This document shows positions 36,300 through 46,379 of a DNA stretch of 64,000 bases, in pieces (position 1 is the stretch's first letter; the number at the start of each line of letters is the position of its first letter). Source of the stretch: Planomonospora sp. ID82291 (GTDB lineage Bacteria > Actinomycetota > Actinomycetes > Streptosporangiales > Streptosporangiaceae); NCBI RefSeq assembly GCF_015711645.1, contig NZ_JABTEX010000001.1:124001-188000 (forward strand), written 5' to 3'. The notes beneath the pieces were generated by a model. That model was not told the DNA's origin, made no database searches, and saw only the letters and a list, made by a program, of their open reading frames with translations. The translations under genes were made by a program, and so were the position numbers.

Positions 36300-36618
36300 G
36301 GGACATCACCCCCAGGCTCTCGACAGGAAAGATCGCCTCTAGAACGTTATCTCGCCGATGCCCGCGCGGCCAGGAGTGCCGCGTTAAACGCGCGTTAACG
36401 TCGCACCCCAAGCGGCTGGCGCAAGCTTCTGACCAGCAAAAAGACGGGCGAACGTCCAAGATTTCCGTTGCACAGGGCCAACCGAGAAGATAATCGCACT
36501 CCCGGTGGTCGAACCAGAGATGCCGTGAGATCTCGAGCGGTGGCGCCGCCCCGGGCACAGCCGTGGTCCACGAACCTCGCGGTATCGAAAGCCGACGCCG
36601 TGGCAAGGTCACACCGAC
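36300..36618. other. 319-base gap with inverted repeat, no gene supported
   Basis: Lower G+C than its flanks. CGTTAA (36382-36387) and TTAACG (36395-36400) form an inverted repeat about 83 bases before the tmsA start, in a plausible place for an operator of the tms pair. Open frames here on both strands read as random GC-rich sequence. Confidence 0.45.
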
Positions 36619-37410
36619 TCATGAGACCGGCCGGCCTGCGAGGATGTCGTTGCCGGCCGCGCGCATGCTCGCCTCGAACAACGCCGCCAGTCGGGTCCAG
36701 GCAGGTTTCTGCTCTTGCCCGTGCTGGCTGAGCAGGCTGTACCGAATCGCGGCGTCGGTGCGGGCCCGGAGCCCGGCCGGAACGGGCAGCAGTTCGGGGT
36801 GGGCGAGACAGTGGTCGGCCAAGGCCGTGGCGAGCTCGCCGATCCGGGGATCGTCCGGTTCCCACTCGGCGGCACGCCACATGCGCCTGATCAAGGAGGC
36901 GTACCGAGGGTCGTCGAGGCCGCGCTCGACCCGGGAGATGTAGTCGTCGAAGCCCTCCGGCACCAGGGCCCTGATCAGCACGAGGCCCTCCCGGGCCATG
37001 GTCACGTCGTCCGGGGTGAATCCGAATTCGGCGGCCACCCTGTCCAGCTTCGCCAGAACGCGGTCGGGCAGCAGGGCCCGGTCGCCGCCGGCGAGCCGCT
37101 GCAGCATGTCACGCCGGGCGATCAGATCGTCGATCCGATCATCGAGACGCCGTCCGACGTCGACGAGCGCGGCGGCGAACCGGTCAGGATCGGCGTCGAG
37201 TATCGGCCCGATCTCGGCCAGCGGTACGCCGGCGGCGGCCAGCGTCCGGATCCGGACCAGCCGCAGCAGGTCGGCCGATCCGTAGCGGCGGTAGCCGGAG
37301 CCGTCGCGCCGGGGTTCGTCGATCAGCCCGTGCTTGTGGTAGTGCCGCACGGTCTTCACCGTGACGCCGGCGAAGGCCGCCGCCCGACCGATCGTGACAC
37401 CGTCCGTCAT
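36619..37410 (-). CDS. MerR-family transcriptional regulator
   Basis: 263 aa. The N-terminal MerR helix-turn-helix is clear (TIGRAAAFAGVTVKTVRHYHKHGLI, then GYRRYGSADLLRLVRIRTL at 42-60), followed by a coiled dimer helix and a helical C-terminal domain of about 150 residues that may bind an effector. Its ATG overlaps the stop of the upstream hydrolase gene (ATGA), so the two are one operon and translationally coupled. MerR proteins typically activate their own operon by distorting a promoter with a long spacer; a repeat of AGGTCA half-sites lies just upstream of the hydrolase gene. Effector unknown. Confidence 0.9.
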   Translation of the reverse strand: MTDGVTIGRAAAFAGVTVKTVRHYHKHGLIDEPRRDGSGYRRYGSADLLRLVRIRTLAAAGVPLAEIGPILDADPDRFAAALVDVGRRLDDRIDDLIARRDMLQRLAGGDRALLPDRVLAKLDRVAAEFGFTPDDVTMAREGLVLIRALVPEGFDDYISRVERGLDDPRYASLIRRMWRAAEWEPDDPRIGELATALADHCLAHPELLPVPAGLRARTDAAIRYSLLSQHGQEQKPAWTRLAALFEASMRAAGNDILAGRPVS

Positions 37411-38225
37411 CTGCTCTGCCGGCCTCGTGGTCGCGGGGTGCCGGCCAGCTCACGAACCGCGTCGGCGACGGCGCGGAAGTCCTTGCGCAGCACGTTGCCG
37501 TGGTTGCCGGCGACCTTCGCGCTCACCTTGATGTTCGGGTTGCGGGCGAGCACCGGGTCGAGGCTGGCGCGCATGCGTTCCATCTCATCACGGCCGCCTC
37601 CCAGGTTAGCGCCGGTGGCGACCACGTACCGGACCGGGCAGGTCACGCTGTCGAGGACCGGGTCGAGGGCGGCGTAGACCTCGTTGAGTTCGATGTTGCT
37701 CTGGGCATGCTGCTCGGCGGACATCCTCCCGGCCATGCCCATCGTGGAGAGCACCGGCAGCAGCCAGCGCGATCGGCGCCACAGCAGCCGGATCCGCTCT
37801 TCGGCGTAGGAGAAGTCGAACGGGTACGCACCGTCCACGGACACGACCCCCAGGACGCGGTCCGGATTCCGGCCGGCCCAGTGCAGCGCGACCGGCGCGC
37901 CGTAGGACCAGCCGACGAGAAGCGGCCGGTCCACGCCCCTGGCCGCGAGGACGGCGCCGACGTCCCGGACGTGCGCCTCGAACGAAGCGGCTGCGGCCGA
38001 ACGCCTCGATCGGCCGCGGGCCCGCATGTCGTAGGTGATGTGCCGGTGGTCGCCGCCGAGTTCGGCGATGACGCGCCGCCAGTACCGCTGACTGGCGAAC
38101 TGGCCGTTGAGATAGACCACAGGACGGCCGGGCCCGCCGGTGTCGGTCACGGCCAGCGCGGTGTCGTCGACCGGCACCATGCCGATCCAGGGGGAGGTGA
38201 AGTCGGTCACCCGTTCAGCGTGCAC
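37407..38225 (-). CDS. Alpha/beta hydrolase
   Basis: 272 aa from GTG 38225; a GTG at 38210 is also possible. Alpha/beta-hydrolase fold: nucleophile elbow VGWSYGAP (Ser), preceded by YDMRARGRS and oxyanion region YLNGQF; late VAGNHGNV supplies the catalytic His, and the acid may be the Asp in SVDGAYPF or later. It has no signal peptide, so cytosolic. Substrates of such enzymes range from esters to lactones. Co-transcribed with the MerR gene, so it probably acts on, or is induced by, the effector of that regulator. Confidence 0.85.
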   Translation of the reverse strand: MHAERVTDFTSPWIGMVPVDDTALAVTDTGGPGRPVVYLNGQFASQRYWRRVIAELGGDHRHITYDMRARGRSRRSAAAASFEAHVRDVGAVLAARGVDRPLLVGWSYGAPVALHWAGRNPDRVLGVVSVDGAYPFDFSYAEERIRLLWRRSRWLLPVLSTMGMAGRMSAEQHAQSNIELNEVYAALDPVLDSVTCPVRYVVATGANLGGGRDEMERMRASLDPVLARNPNIKVSAKVAGNHGNVLRKDFRAVADAVRELAGTPRPRGRQSR

Positions 38226-38227
38226 CC

Positions 38228-38246
38228 TGACCTAAGGTCAAGGTCA
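38228..38246. promoter_or_regulatory. Palindrome TGACCTAAGGTCA plus extra AGGTCA half-site
   Basis: The 13-bp palindrome (38228-38240) is followed directly by a second AGGTCA (38241-38246). It abuts the hydrolase start, fitting a site for the MerR protein encoded second in the operon. Confidence 0.6.
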
Positions 38247-38313
38247 ACCCAGGGCGATGCCCACGCCCATCGGCGAAGCCCGGTCGGACGGGCCGCCCGC
38301 CCGAGGCATCGCG

Positions 38314-40200
38314 TCAGCCCTTTCCCTCCAGGCGGAAGCTGTCGAGCACCCGGCGCATCAAGGCCTGGTGCCCGCTCCACCGGGACTTCGCGGTGGTCCA
38401 GGTGAGCACGATGGCGGTGTCCCCGAGCTCGACGAAGCGCCGCACCTCGCGGTAGTCCGTGCCGGGAGAGGCCCACTCCGCCCCGCCTCCGTCCTTCATC
38501 ACCCAGCCGAACCGCCAGTCGAGCGCCCGGCCGTACCGGGTGGGGACCTCGGCGGTCTCCTCGGCGGAGATCTCGCTCCACCGGCCGATCTCCTCCCGCA
38601 GCGTCTCCTGGGCCGTCTCCAGCCCGTAGACGGGGCGCAGCACCTCCACCGACAGGTGCGCGTCGCCGCCGGGGCTGGTCCAGTGGGTGTAGCCGGTCTC
38701 GGCGATGTAGTCCGGCTTCCAGGCGGCCGGGTACTGGATGGACCACCGCTCCGGGGCCCGGCCGTTCCACTGCTTCGTCCCGGCGTCGGCGGCGGCCACC
38801 CGGTGGCTCCGGACGGGTTCGGGAGTCGGGGTGGGCGACTCCTCGGGCGTCTCGGACCGGGTCTTCTCCTCCGGCGCCGGCAGGGTCCCGGCCCCGTCCG
38901 GGTCGGTCCGGTCCGGGCCGGCCGAGGAGGCGGAGGTCTCCCCCATCCCGGACATGACCCATCCGGCGGCGCCGGCGCCGGTCAGGAGCACCGCCAGCGC
39001 CGCGGCCACCGCGGCCGGGGCCCGCACGCCGCGGGCCCGCGGCGGGTGCGGGACGGCGGAGGCCGTACGGCCGCCTCCGCGGCCGGCACCGCGATCGCCT
39101 CCGTGATCGGCGCCGTGATCGGCGCCGTGATCGGCGCCGTACCGTCCCGCGGGCTCCTCGGCGCGGTCCCGCACGGTACGGCCCCGCGGACCAGGGTCCT
39201 GCGGGGAGCGGTCCCGGCCTGTGCGGCCGTGGGGCGGACGGCCCTGACCCGTGTGCCCCTGGCCCGGACGGCCGTCGGGCGGCAGGTCCCGGACCGGACG
39301 GCCCTGCCCCGTCCGGGCGGGGTGGTCCGGCATGGTGCGGCCGGGGACCATGCGGTTCTCGGCGGTGCGGCCGAGCGGCCCGGGCTGCTCTCCGCTCACC
39401 GCGGCGAGCAGTGCGTCCGCCTGTCCGGCGGTGAGGCGGTGCGCCGGGTCACGCCGGAGCAGCCCGGACAGGACCTCGCGCATCGCCGGGTGCACCCGGC
39501 CGAAGTCGGGCTCCTCGGTGAGGAGCGCCCCCAGCGTGGCCATGGCGTCGCGGCGTTCGAACGGCCCCCTGCCGTCCGCCAGCATCGCGTACAGCGTGGC
39601 GCCGAGCGACCACAGGTCCGACCAGGGACCGGCGGGCGTGCCCACGGCGCGCTCCGGTGGCAGGAAGCTGGGCGATCCGGTGACCATGCCGGTCTGGGTG
39701 AGCGAGGCGTCGCCCTCCACGGTGGCGATACCGAAGTCGGTGAGCACGGCCCGGCCGTCGGGGGTGAGCAGGACGTTGCTCGGCTTGACGTCGCGGTGCA
39801 GGATCCCCGCCCGGTGGGCGGTGTGCAGCGCCGAGAGCACCTGGCGGCCGATCGCGGCCACCTGGGGCACCGGCAGCGTGCCGACCTCGTCCAGGCCCCG
39901 CGCCCTGACCAGTTCCATGATGATCCAGGGGCGGCCGTCCTCCTCGGCCACGTCGTAGACCGCGACGATGCCGTGGTGGTTGAGCCGGGCCGCGGTCCGG
40001 GCCTCGCGCGAGGTGCGGACCAGCTGGCGCTCCTGCTCCGCCGGGGGCAGGTGCGGCGGGAGCAGCACCTCCTTGACCGCGACCGGGCGGTCGAGGAGCG
40101 TGTCGTGCCCCTCCCACACCACGCCCATCCCGCCGCGGCCGAGCTCGCGCATCAGCCGGTAGCGTCCGGCGATCATCCGTTCCCCGTGCGGATATGCCAT
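38314..40200 (-). CDS. PknB-type Ser/Thr protein kinase, single TM, outer domain
   Basis: 628 aa from ATG 40200 (GGGGAGAG upstream; GTG at 40203 is the alternative). Kinase domain at about 14-275: Gly loop LGRGGMG, ATP lysine K43, catalytic D137 in HRDVKPSN, DFG at 155-157. All are intact, so it is active. A linker of about 150 residues rich in Gly, Arg and Asp holds DHGA-type repeats. One TM (about 455-480) leads to an outer domain of about 150 residues (WSIQYPAAWKPDYIAETGY region) without PASTA repeats, so it does not sense muropeptides in the PknB way. The ligand is unknown. Confidence 0.93.
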   Translation of the reverse strand: MAYPHGERMIAGRYRLMRELGRGGMGVVWEGHDTLLDRPVAVKEVLLPPHLPPAEQERQLVRTSREARTAARLNHHGIVAVYDVAEEDGRPWIIMELVRARGLDEVGTLPVPQVAAIGRQVLSALHTAHRAGILHRDVKPSNVLLTPDGRAVLTDFGIATVEGDASLTQTGMVTGSPSFLPPERAVGTPAGPWSDLWSLGATLYAMLADGRGPFERRDAMATLGALLTEEPDFGRVHPAMREVLSGLLRRDPAHRLTAGQADALLAAVSGEQPGPLGRTAENRMVPGRTMPDHPARTGQGRPVRDLPPDGRPGQGHTGQGRPPHGRTGRDRSPQDPGPRGRTVRDRAEEPAGRYGADHGADHGADHGGDRGAGRGGGRTASAVPHPPRARGVRAPAAVAAALAVLLTGAGAAGWVMSGMGETSASSAGPDRTDPDGAGTLPAPEEKTRSETPEESPTPTPEPVRSHRVAAADAGTKQWNGRAPERWSIQYPAAWKPDYIAETGYTHWTSPGGDAHLSVEVLRPVYGLETAQETLREEIGRWSEISAEETAEVPTRYGRALDWRFGWVMKDGGGAEWASPGTDYREVRRFVELGDTAIVLTWTTAKSRWSGHQALMRRVLDSFRLEGKG

Positions 40201-40387
40201 CACGACTCTCCCCGTTGCCAAACCGACGGCCGCAAGTTTCCCACAGGTGGGGGTCGGCGGGTGGGGCGTCTTGCCAGGGCGATCCGAATGTTGTTCTACT
40301 TGCCCGGAGGGCGGCCTGGCGTCACCGGGCGACCGCCTGCCACCACCGCGCCCGGCCGTGTTCCGGGAACGCACCGAGGAGTCACCG

Positions 40388-41521
40388 ATGGATCACACGA
40401 CCAGGAGGGGCCCGCTGGCCGGGGTCCGCGTGCTGGAGCTGGCGGGGCTGGCCCCGGGGCCGTTCGCCGGGATGATGCTGGCCGACCACGGCGCCGAGGT
40501 GCTGCGGGTCGAGCGGGTCGCCGCCGTGGCCGCCGCCGGGGACCGGCCGCGCCGCGACGTGATGGACCGGGGCAAGCGGACCGTCGGCCTGGACCTGAAG
40601 GCCCCCGAGGGGGTCGCCGCCTTCAAGGAGCTCGCCGCGCACGCCGACGTCGTCATCGAGGTCTTCCGCCCCGGAGTCGCCGAGCGGCTGGGCATCGGCC
40701 CGGACGACCTGCACGCCGTCAACCCGCGCCTGGTCTACGGCCGGATGACCGGCTGGGGCCAGGACGGCCCGCTGGCGCCGACCGCCGGGCACGACATCGA
40801 CTACATCGCGGTCTCCGGCGTCCTGTCCATGCTCGGCCGCGCGGGCGGGAAGCCCACACCGCCGATCAACATCCTCGGCGACTTCGCCGGCGGCGGCCTG
40901 ATGCTGGCGTACGGCGTGCTGCTCGCCCTGATCGAGCGGGAGCGCACCGGCGAGGGCCGGGTGGTCGACGCCGCCATGGTCGACGGGGCCGCCACGCTGT
41001 TCGCGATGTTCTACCACGGCGTGCAGTCCGGCTTCTGGGGCCCGCGCGGCACCAACCTGCTCGACACCGGCTCGCCGGTGTACGACACCTACGAGACGGC
41101 CGACGGGAAGTACCTGGCGGTGGGCGCCCTGGAGCCGCAGTTCTGGGCGCAGCTCGTCTCGCTCATGGGCCTGACCGACCTGCCCGACCGCGAGGACCGG
41201 GCCAACTGGCCCGCCCTGCGCGAGCGGCTGACCGAGGCGTTCCGGTCGAGGACCCGCGCCGAGTGGGAGGCCGTCTTCGACGGCACGGACGCGTGCGTCT
41301 CCCCCGTGCTGGACATGTCCGAAGCCGCCGACCACCCGCACAACCGGGCGCGCGGCACGTTCGTGGAGGTGGACGGGGTCCGGCAGCCCGCCCCCGCGCC
41401 CCGGTTGCTCGGCGTGCCCGGGCCGGACCTCTCCCCCGCCACCCGGCTGGCGGACCTGTCCTCCTGGGGCCTGCCGGACGAGACCGCCGCGAAGCTGCGC
41501 GAGACCGGGGTGCTGGCCTGA
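40388..41521 (+). CDS. CaiB/BaiF CoA transferase, alpha-methylacyl-CoA racemase type
   Basis: 377 aa from ATG 40388, ribosome-binding site GAGGAG. Family III CoA-transferase fold: LAGLAPGPFAGMMLADHGAEV near residue 15, HDIDYIAVSG (His and Asp proposed for racemase proton transfer) near 138, and AAMVDGA. It fits alpha-methylacyl-CoA racemase, which converts R- to S-2-methylacyl-CoA so that branched fatty or sterol side chains can enter beta-oxidation. A true CoA transferase for another acid is the alternative. It is divergent from the kinase and ends in a strong terminator. Confidence 0.9.
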   Translation: MDHTTRRGPLAGVRVLELAGLAPGPFAGMMLADHGAEVLRVERVAAVAAAGDRPRRDVMDRGKRTVGLDLKAPEGVAAFKELAAHADVVIEVFRPGVAERLGIGPDDLHAVNPRLVYGRMTGWGQDGPLAPTAGHDIDYIAVSGVLSMLGRAGGKPTPPINILGDFAGGGLMLAYGVLLALIERERTGEGRVVDAAMVDGAATLFAMFYHGVQSGFWGPRGTNLLDTGSPVYDTYETADGKYLAVGALEPQFWAQLVSLMGLTDLPDREDRANWPALRERLTEAFRSRTRAEWEAVFDGTDACVSPVLDMSEAADHPHNRARGTFVEVDGVRQPAPAPRLLGVPGPDLSPATRLADLSSWGLPDETAAKLRETGVLA

Positions 41522-41617
41522 CCGCCGGCCGGGACCCTCCACCGGCCGCCACCGATCGCCACCGCACGCCGCCGACCGGCGCTTCTCCGCCGGGGCCCCG
41601 GCCCGTGCGCCTCTCCG

Positions 41618-41653
41618 AGGGCGGTACACCTGAACGCAGGTGTGCCGCCCTTC
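41618..41653 (+). terminator. Intrinsic terminator after CoA transferase gene
   Basis: A 15-bp stem (41618-41632 with 41637-41651, one T-G pair) around loop AACG, followed by TT. It separates the CoA transferase gene from the ABC exporter genes. Confidence 0.8.
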
Positions 41654-41672
41654 GTCATAGAACTTGCGCGGT

Positions 41673-41692
41673 ATGTAGTACTCCTACTACAT
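41673..41692. promoter_or_regulatory. Inverted repeat ATGTAGTA-CTCC-TACTACAT before the ABC exporter
   Basis: Perfect 8-bp arms, 8 bases before the ATPase ATG in an AT-rich pocket. Probable repressor site; the XRE regulator encoded downstream in the same cluster is one candidate, a GntR or PadR protein elsewhere another. Confidence 0.65.
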
Positions 41693-41700
41693 TCATCCGC

Positions 41701-42546
41701 ATGAGTGCTGCAGTGAGTGTGCGCGGCCTGCGGATGACGTACGGCACCGCCGAGGTGTTGCGGGGGGTCGACCTGGAGATCCGGCGCGGGGAGATCTTCA
41801 CCCTGCTCGGGCCCAACGGCGCCGGGAAGACCACCACGATCGAGATCCTGGAGGGGTTCAGGAACCGCTCGGCCGGCGAGGTGAGCGTGCTCGGCTCCGA
41901 CCCCGAGAAGGGCTCCGACGCCTGGCGGGCCCGGCTGGGGATCGTCCTGCAGAACTGGCGCGACCACAACAAGTGGGGCGTCCGGGAGATCGTCGCCCAC
42001 CTGGGCGAGTTCTACGACGACGCGCGCGACCCGGACGACCTGCTGGCCGCCGTCGGCCTGACCGGGCAGGCCGGGCAGCAGGTGGGCCGCCTGTCCGGCG
42101 GGCAGCGCCGCCGACTGGACGTGGCGCTGGGCATCGTGGGCCGGCCCGAGCTGCTCTTCCTCGACGAGCCGACCACCGGCTTCGACCCGGAGGCGCGGCA
42201 GGAGTTCCACCTGCTGCTCAACAGGCTCGCCTCCGACGACGGCATGACGGTGCTGCTCACCACGCACGATCTGGTCGAGGCCGAGAAGCTGGCGCACCGC
42301 ACCGCCATCCTGGCCGGCGGCCGCATCACCGCCTGCGGGACCCCCGCCGAGCTGGCGCGGGCCGTGCAGGCGCCGTCGCGGGTGCGGTGGCTGGAGGACG
42401 GCCGCGAGCAGGCCGTGACCACCGACGACCCCTCGCGGGCGGCCTGGGAGCTGCACGAGCGGTTCGGCGGGCCGGTCCCCGGCCTGGAGATCCGGCGGCC
42501 GTCGCTGGAGGAGAGCTACCTGGAACTGATCGGGAGGGCCGCATGA
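41701..42546 (+). CDS. ABC exporter ATP-binding protein
   Basis: 281 aa from ATG 41701. All ATPase motifs are intact: Walker A GPNGAGKTTT near residue 38, signature LSGGQRRRLDVALG, Walker B LLFLDEPTTGFDP, switch His in TTHDLVEAEKLAH. A C-terminal extension of about 60 residues ends near the permease overlap. DrrA/CcmA-type subunit of a drug or lipid exporter. Its stop overlaps the permease ATG (ATGA). The inverted repeat before it suggests repression until the substrate is met. Confidence 0.93.
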   Translation: MSAAVSVRGLRMTYGTAEVLRGVDLEIRRGEIFTLLGPNGAGKTTTIEILEGFRNRSAGEVSVLGSDPEKGSDAWRARLGIVLQNWRDHNKWGVREIVAHLGEFYDDARDPDDLLAAVGLTGQAGQQVGRLSGGQRRRLDVALGIVGRPELLFLDEPTTGFDPEARQEFHLLLNRLASDDGMTVLLTTHDLVEAEKLAHRTAILAGGRITACGTPAELARAVQAPSRVRWLEDGREQAVTTDDPSRAAWELHERFGGPVPGLEIRRPSLEESYLELIGRAA

Positions 42547-43379
42547 ACGGCAGGGCACTGCGCATCGGGATCAAGCGGGGCTGGGCGGAGCACCTGCAGC
42601 TGCTGCGCAACCGCAGGGAGCTGATCACCACCCTGATCGGCACGGCGGGCCTGTTCGCCCTGCTGCTGCTCTGGATCGGCGACGAGCAGGTCAAGGGGAC
42701 CACCGTGTCCTCGGGCATGTTCATGACCACGGGGTTCCTCGCCTTCACCGTCTTCTCCAACGCCCTGATGACCCTGCCGATGGCGCTGGCCGCCGACCGG
42801 GAGGAGGGGACGCTGCTGCGGCTGCGGACCGTCCCCGGCGGGATACCCGCCTACCTCGTCGGACGGGCGGTCACCCTGCTCTGCCAGATCGCCGTGCAGA
42901 GCGCGCTGATCCTGGCCACCGGCGTCGCCGTGGGCGGCGCCCCGCTACCGCACGACTGGCCGGCGCTGCTCTGGGTGCTGCTGCTGGGCACCGTGGCCGT
43001 CGTCCCGCTGGGCGCGGCGATCGGCTGCCTGCTGCCCGGCCCGAAGACGGCGGGCGCGGTCCTGGGCCTGCCGATGATGGGCCTGATGGTCACCTCCGGG
43101 GTCATGCTCCCGGTCACCTACATGCCGGAGGCCGTGCAGTGGATCGCCCAGGCGTTCCCGCTCTACTGGCAGGGACTCGGCCTGCGCGCGGCGTTCCTGC
43201 CCGACGCGATGCTCGCCGCGGAGATCGGCGGGAGCTGGCGCCTGCCGTACGTGGCGGCGGCGCTGGCCGCCTGGGCGGTGATCGGCATGCTGCTCGCCCC
43301 CGTGCTGGTCCGCCGGGTCACCCGGCGGGAGTCCGGCTCGCGGCTCGCCGAACGGCAGCTCACCGCCCAGGCGTCATGA
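42543..43379 (+). CDS. ABC-2 type transporter permease
   Basis: 278 aa with six membrane segments, the ABC-2 permease layout: FALLLLWIGD in TM1, then ADREEGTLLRLRTVPG coupling helix, and SGVMLPVTYMPEAVQWIAQAFPLYW in the last outer loop, a hallmark of DrrB-like proteins. Pairs with the ATPase, whose stop it overlaps. Probably exports a hydrophobic compound. An XRE regulator follows 16 bases on. Confidence 0.92.
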   Translation: MNGRALRIGIKRGWAEHLQLLRNRRELITTLIGTAGLFALLLLWIGDEQVKGTTVSSGMFMTTGFLAFTVFSNALMTLPMALAADREEGTLLRLRTVPGGIPAYLVGRAVTLLCQIAVQSALILATGVAVGGAPLPHDWPALLWVLLLGTVAVVPLGAAIGCLLPGPKTAGAVLGLPMMGLMVTSGVMLPVTYMPEAVQWIAQAFPLYWQGLGLRAAFLPDAMLAAEIGGSWRLPYVAAALAAWAVIGMLLAPVLVRRVTRRESGSRLAERQLTAQAS

Positions 43380-43395
43380 CCCGCAGGAGGCGGAG

Positions 43396-43632
43396 ATGAG
43401 CGCGGAGGAAGTCCACAACCGCATCCCGATGCTCCGGGCCGAGCGCGGCGTCTCGCGCAAGGAGCTCGCGACGGCGCTCGGGGTGCACTACCAGACGATC
43501 GGCTACCTGGAGCGGGGCGAGTACAGCCCGAGCCTGTACCTCGCCCTGCGCATCGCCGAGTACTTCGAGGTCCCGATGGAAGTCGTTTTCTCGTTGAAGC
43601 CGTTCCCCCGGCTGGGAAGTGAGTCACAGTGA
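43396..43632 (+). CDS. Small XRE-family regulator
   Basis: 78 aa, nearly all helix-turn-helix (IPMLRAERGVSRKELATALGVHYQTIGYLERGEYSPSL spans residues 10-47). It belongs to the short HTH group often paired with a small membrane protein. Its stop overlaps the next gene (GTGA), and GGAGGCGGAG precedes the start. Likely a repressor of this four-gene unit. Confidence 0.88.
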   Translation: MSAEEVHNRIPMLRAERGVSRKELATALGVHYQTIGYLERGEYSPSLYLALRIAEYFEVPMEVVFSLKPFPRLGSESQ

Positions 43633-44183
43633 CGGACAAGGCGGACAGGACGCTGCGCAGAGCCGAGCGGGACCGGATTCGGGTCGAGAAGGCGGAGGAG
43701 TGGCTCCGCGGCTCCCGGTACCGGACCCGCCGGGCGCGCCGGAGACTGACCGTCGTGGGCGGCGGAGCGGTCTCCCTGGTCTGGGGCAGCGCGGTCGTCT
43801 GCTGGTTCCTCGCGCCCAGCACCACCGCGATGTGGACGACCTTCGCGCTCGGAGCCACGGCGCTCGTGGTCTACGGCTGGGCCGCCTCGGTGCTCGTCGT
43901 AGCCGCCCAGGGAGTGATCGGGGCCGGTAACGCGCACCTCGACGAGCGCCAGCAGGCCGAGCGCAACCGCATCTACGCCCTGGCCCACCGCGGCACCTTC
44001 TGGATGCTCCTCGCCACGGCGGCGGGGATGACGCTCGTGCGGCCCGGCGACGACCTCGTCATCGAGATCCCGAGCGCGGCGGCGCTCATGCTCGCGGTCG
44101 CCGTCCTGGTGACGCACCTGACCCTGCCTCACCTCATCGCCGGGTGGCGGGCGGCCGACCCGGTCCTCGGCGACGAGGACTGA
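43629..44183 (+). CDS. Small multi-pass membrane protein paired with XRE regulator
   Basis: 184 aa. A basic N-terminus of about 40 residues, then four membrane segments (VSLVWGSAVVCWFLA; ALGATALVVYGWAASVLVV; FWMLLATAAGMTLV; SAAALMLAVAVLVTHL). The middle ERQQAERNRIYALAHRGTF loop recalls DUF2178-like proteins that occur beside short XRE genes. Translationally coupled to the XRE gene. It may sense a membrane signal and hold the regulator, as inferred from the pairing. Confidence 0.75.
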   Translation: MTDKADRTLRRAERDRIRVEKAEEWLRGSRYRTRRARRRLTVVGGGAVSLVWGSAVVCWFLAPSTTAMWTTFALGATALVVYGWAASVLVVAAQGVIGAGNAHLDERQQAERNRIYALAHRGTFWMLLATAAGMTLVRPGDDLVIEIPSAAALMLAVAVLVTHLTLPHLIAGWRAADPVLGDED

Positions 44184-44237
44184 TCCCGGCACCGTACCGG
44201 CGGCCCGGAGTCGCCGCCGGTAGGCGGGTCCGCGCGG

Positions 44238-44705
44238 TCAGTGCATCGGCGGGAAGACCGCGACGTAGAGGTCCACGCCCTCGCGGTGGTGGACCTCCAG
44301 ATCGGTGCTGAAGGCCCGCGGCGGGGTGCCGCCGGACTCGGTGTGCTTCCACAGGCGCCGCCACGACTCCACCAGCGCGCCCGGCATCGACCCCCGCGCC
44401 TCCACCTTCAGCGCCGGGACGCCCGGCACCCGGACCGCGACCATGCCCTCGGGCAGGGCGGCGGCGGTGCGCACGGCCACCCCGACGACCTGGGTGTAGA
44501 ACCCGTGGTGGTCGCTCTCGTAGTCGGTCAGCACCGCGTACAGGTTCTCGTCCACCCGCCCGGGGACGTGCGCGAAGGCCCCGGGGACGCCCGCCCGCTG
44601 CCAGAGCCCGGGCAGCTTCGCCCGCCCCGGGTCCGCCTCGTCGGCGTTGGACGTCCGTACGGCGTGGCCCACGACGAGCATCTCCGGCCGATCAACGACG
44701 TTCAC
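44238..44705 (-). CDS. GyrI-like effector-binding domain protein
   Basis: 155 aa single-domain protein of the GyrI-like/AraC effector-binding fold: LPGLWQRAGVPGAF near residue 30, YAVLTDYESDHHGFYTQVVG near 56 and PALKVEARGSMPGALVESWRRL near 95. It binds small hydrophobic or cationic molecules; some members hydrolyse cyclopropanoid compounds. It is convergent with the exporter unit and divergent from guaB1. It has no DNA-binding part. Confidence 0.82.
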   Translation of the reverse strand: MNVVDRPEMLVVGHAVRTSNADEADPGRAKLPGLWQRAGVPGAFAHVPGRVDENLYAVLTDYESDHHGFYTQVVGVAVRTAAALPEGMVAVRVPGVPALKVEARGSMPGALVESWRRLWKHTESGGTPPRAFSTDLEVHHREGVDLYVAVFPPMH

Positions 44706-44814
44706 AGCGCCTCCTCATAGACCACCCCGACAAACACGCAAACCGGATCTTAGTGCTCATCGTGACCGTTCAGCTCCCATGGCCGTCCGGAAAACGGGGA
44801 AGGAACACCGCTGA

Positions 44815-46278
<1,464 letters not shown>

Positions 46279-46284
46279 GCCCCC

Positions 46285-46309
46285 GTCCCGGGCGGATTCC
46301 GCCTGGGAC
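46285..46309 (+). terminator. Terminator after guaB1
   Basis: GTCCCGGGCGG (46285-46295) pairs with CCGCCTGGGAC (46299-46309) with one G-T pair; loop ATT. It starts seven bases after the stop. Confidence 0.7.
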
Positions 46310-46379
46310 GCGCATTCCCCGGCCCGTCATGGGTAGCCGCGTCCTGCGAACCGCACCCACCCGGAAAGGCGACAGGACC

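Noticed and set aside
36395-36880. Small plus- and minus-strand genes between tmsA and the MerR gene
   Set aside because: The frames lack ribosome-binding sites and protein-like composition and overlap the MerR gene.
38255-38311. CGATGCC/GGCATCG inverted repeat as kinase terminator
   Set aside because: The 43-base loop makes a stable terminator doubtful; left out of the features.
38257-42546. A 1429-codon plus-strand open frame
   Set aside because: Only the last 281 codons (from 41701) are a real ABC ATPase; the rest is antisense to the kinase gene or out of frame with the CoA transferase.
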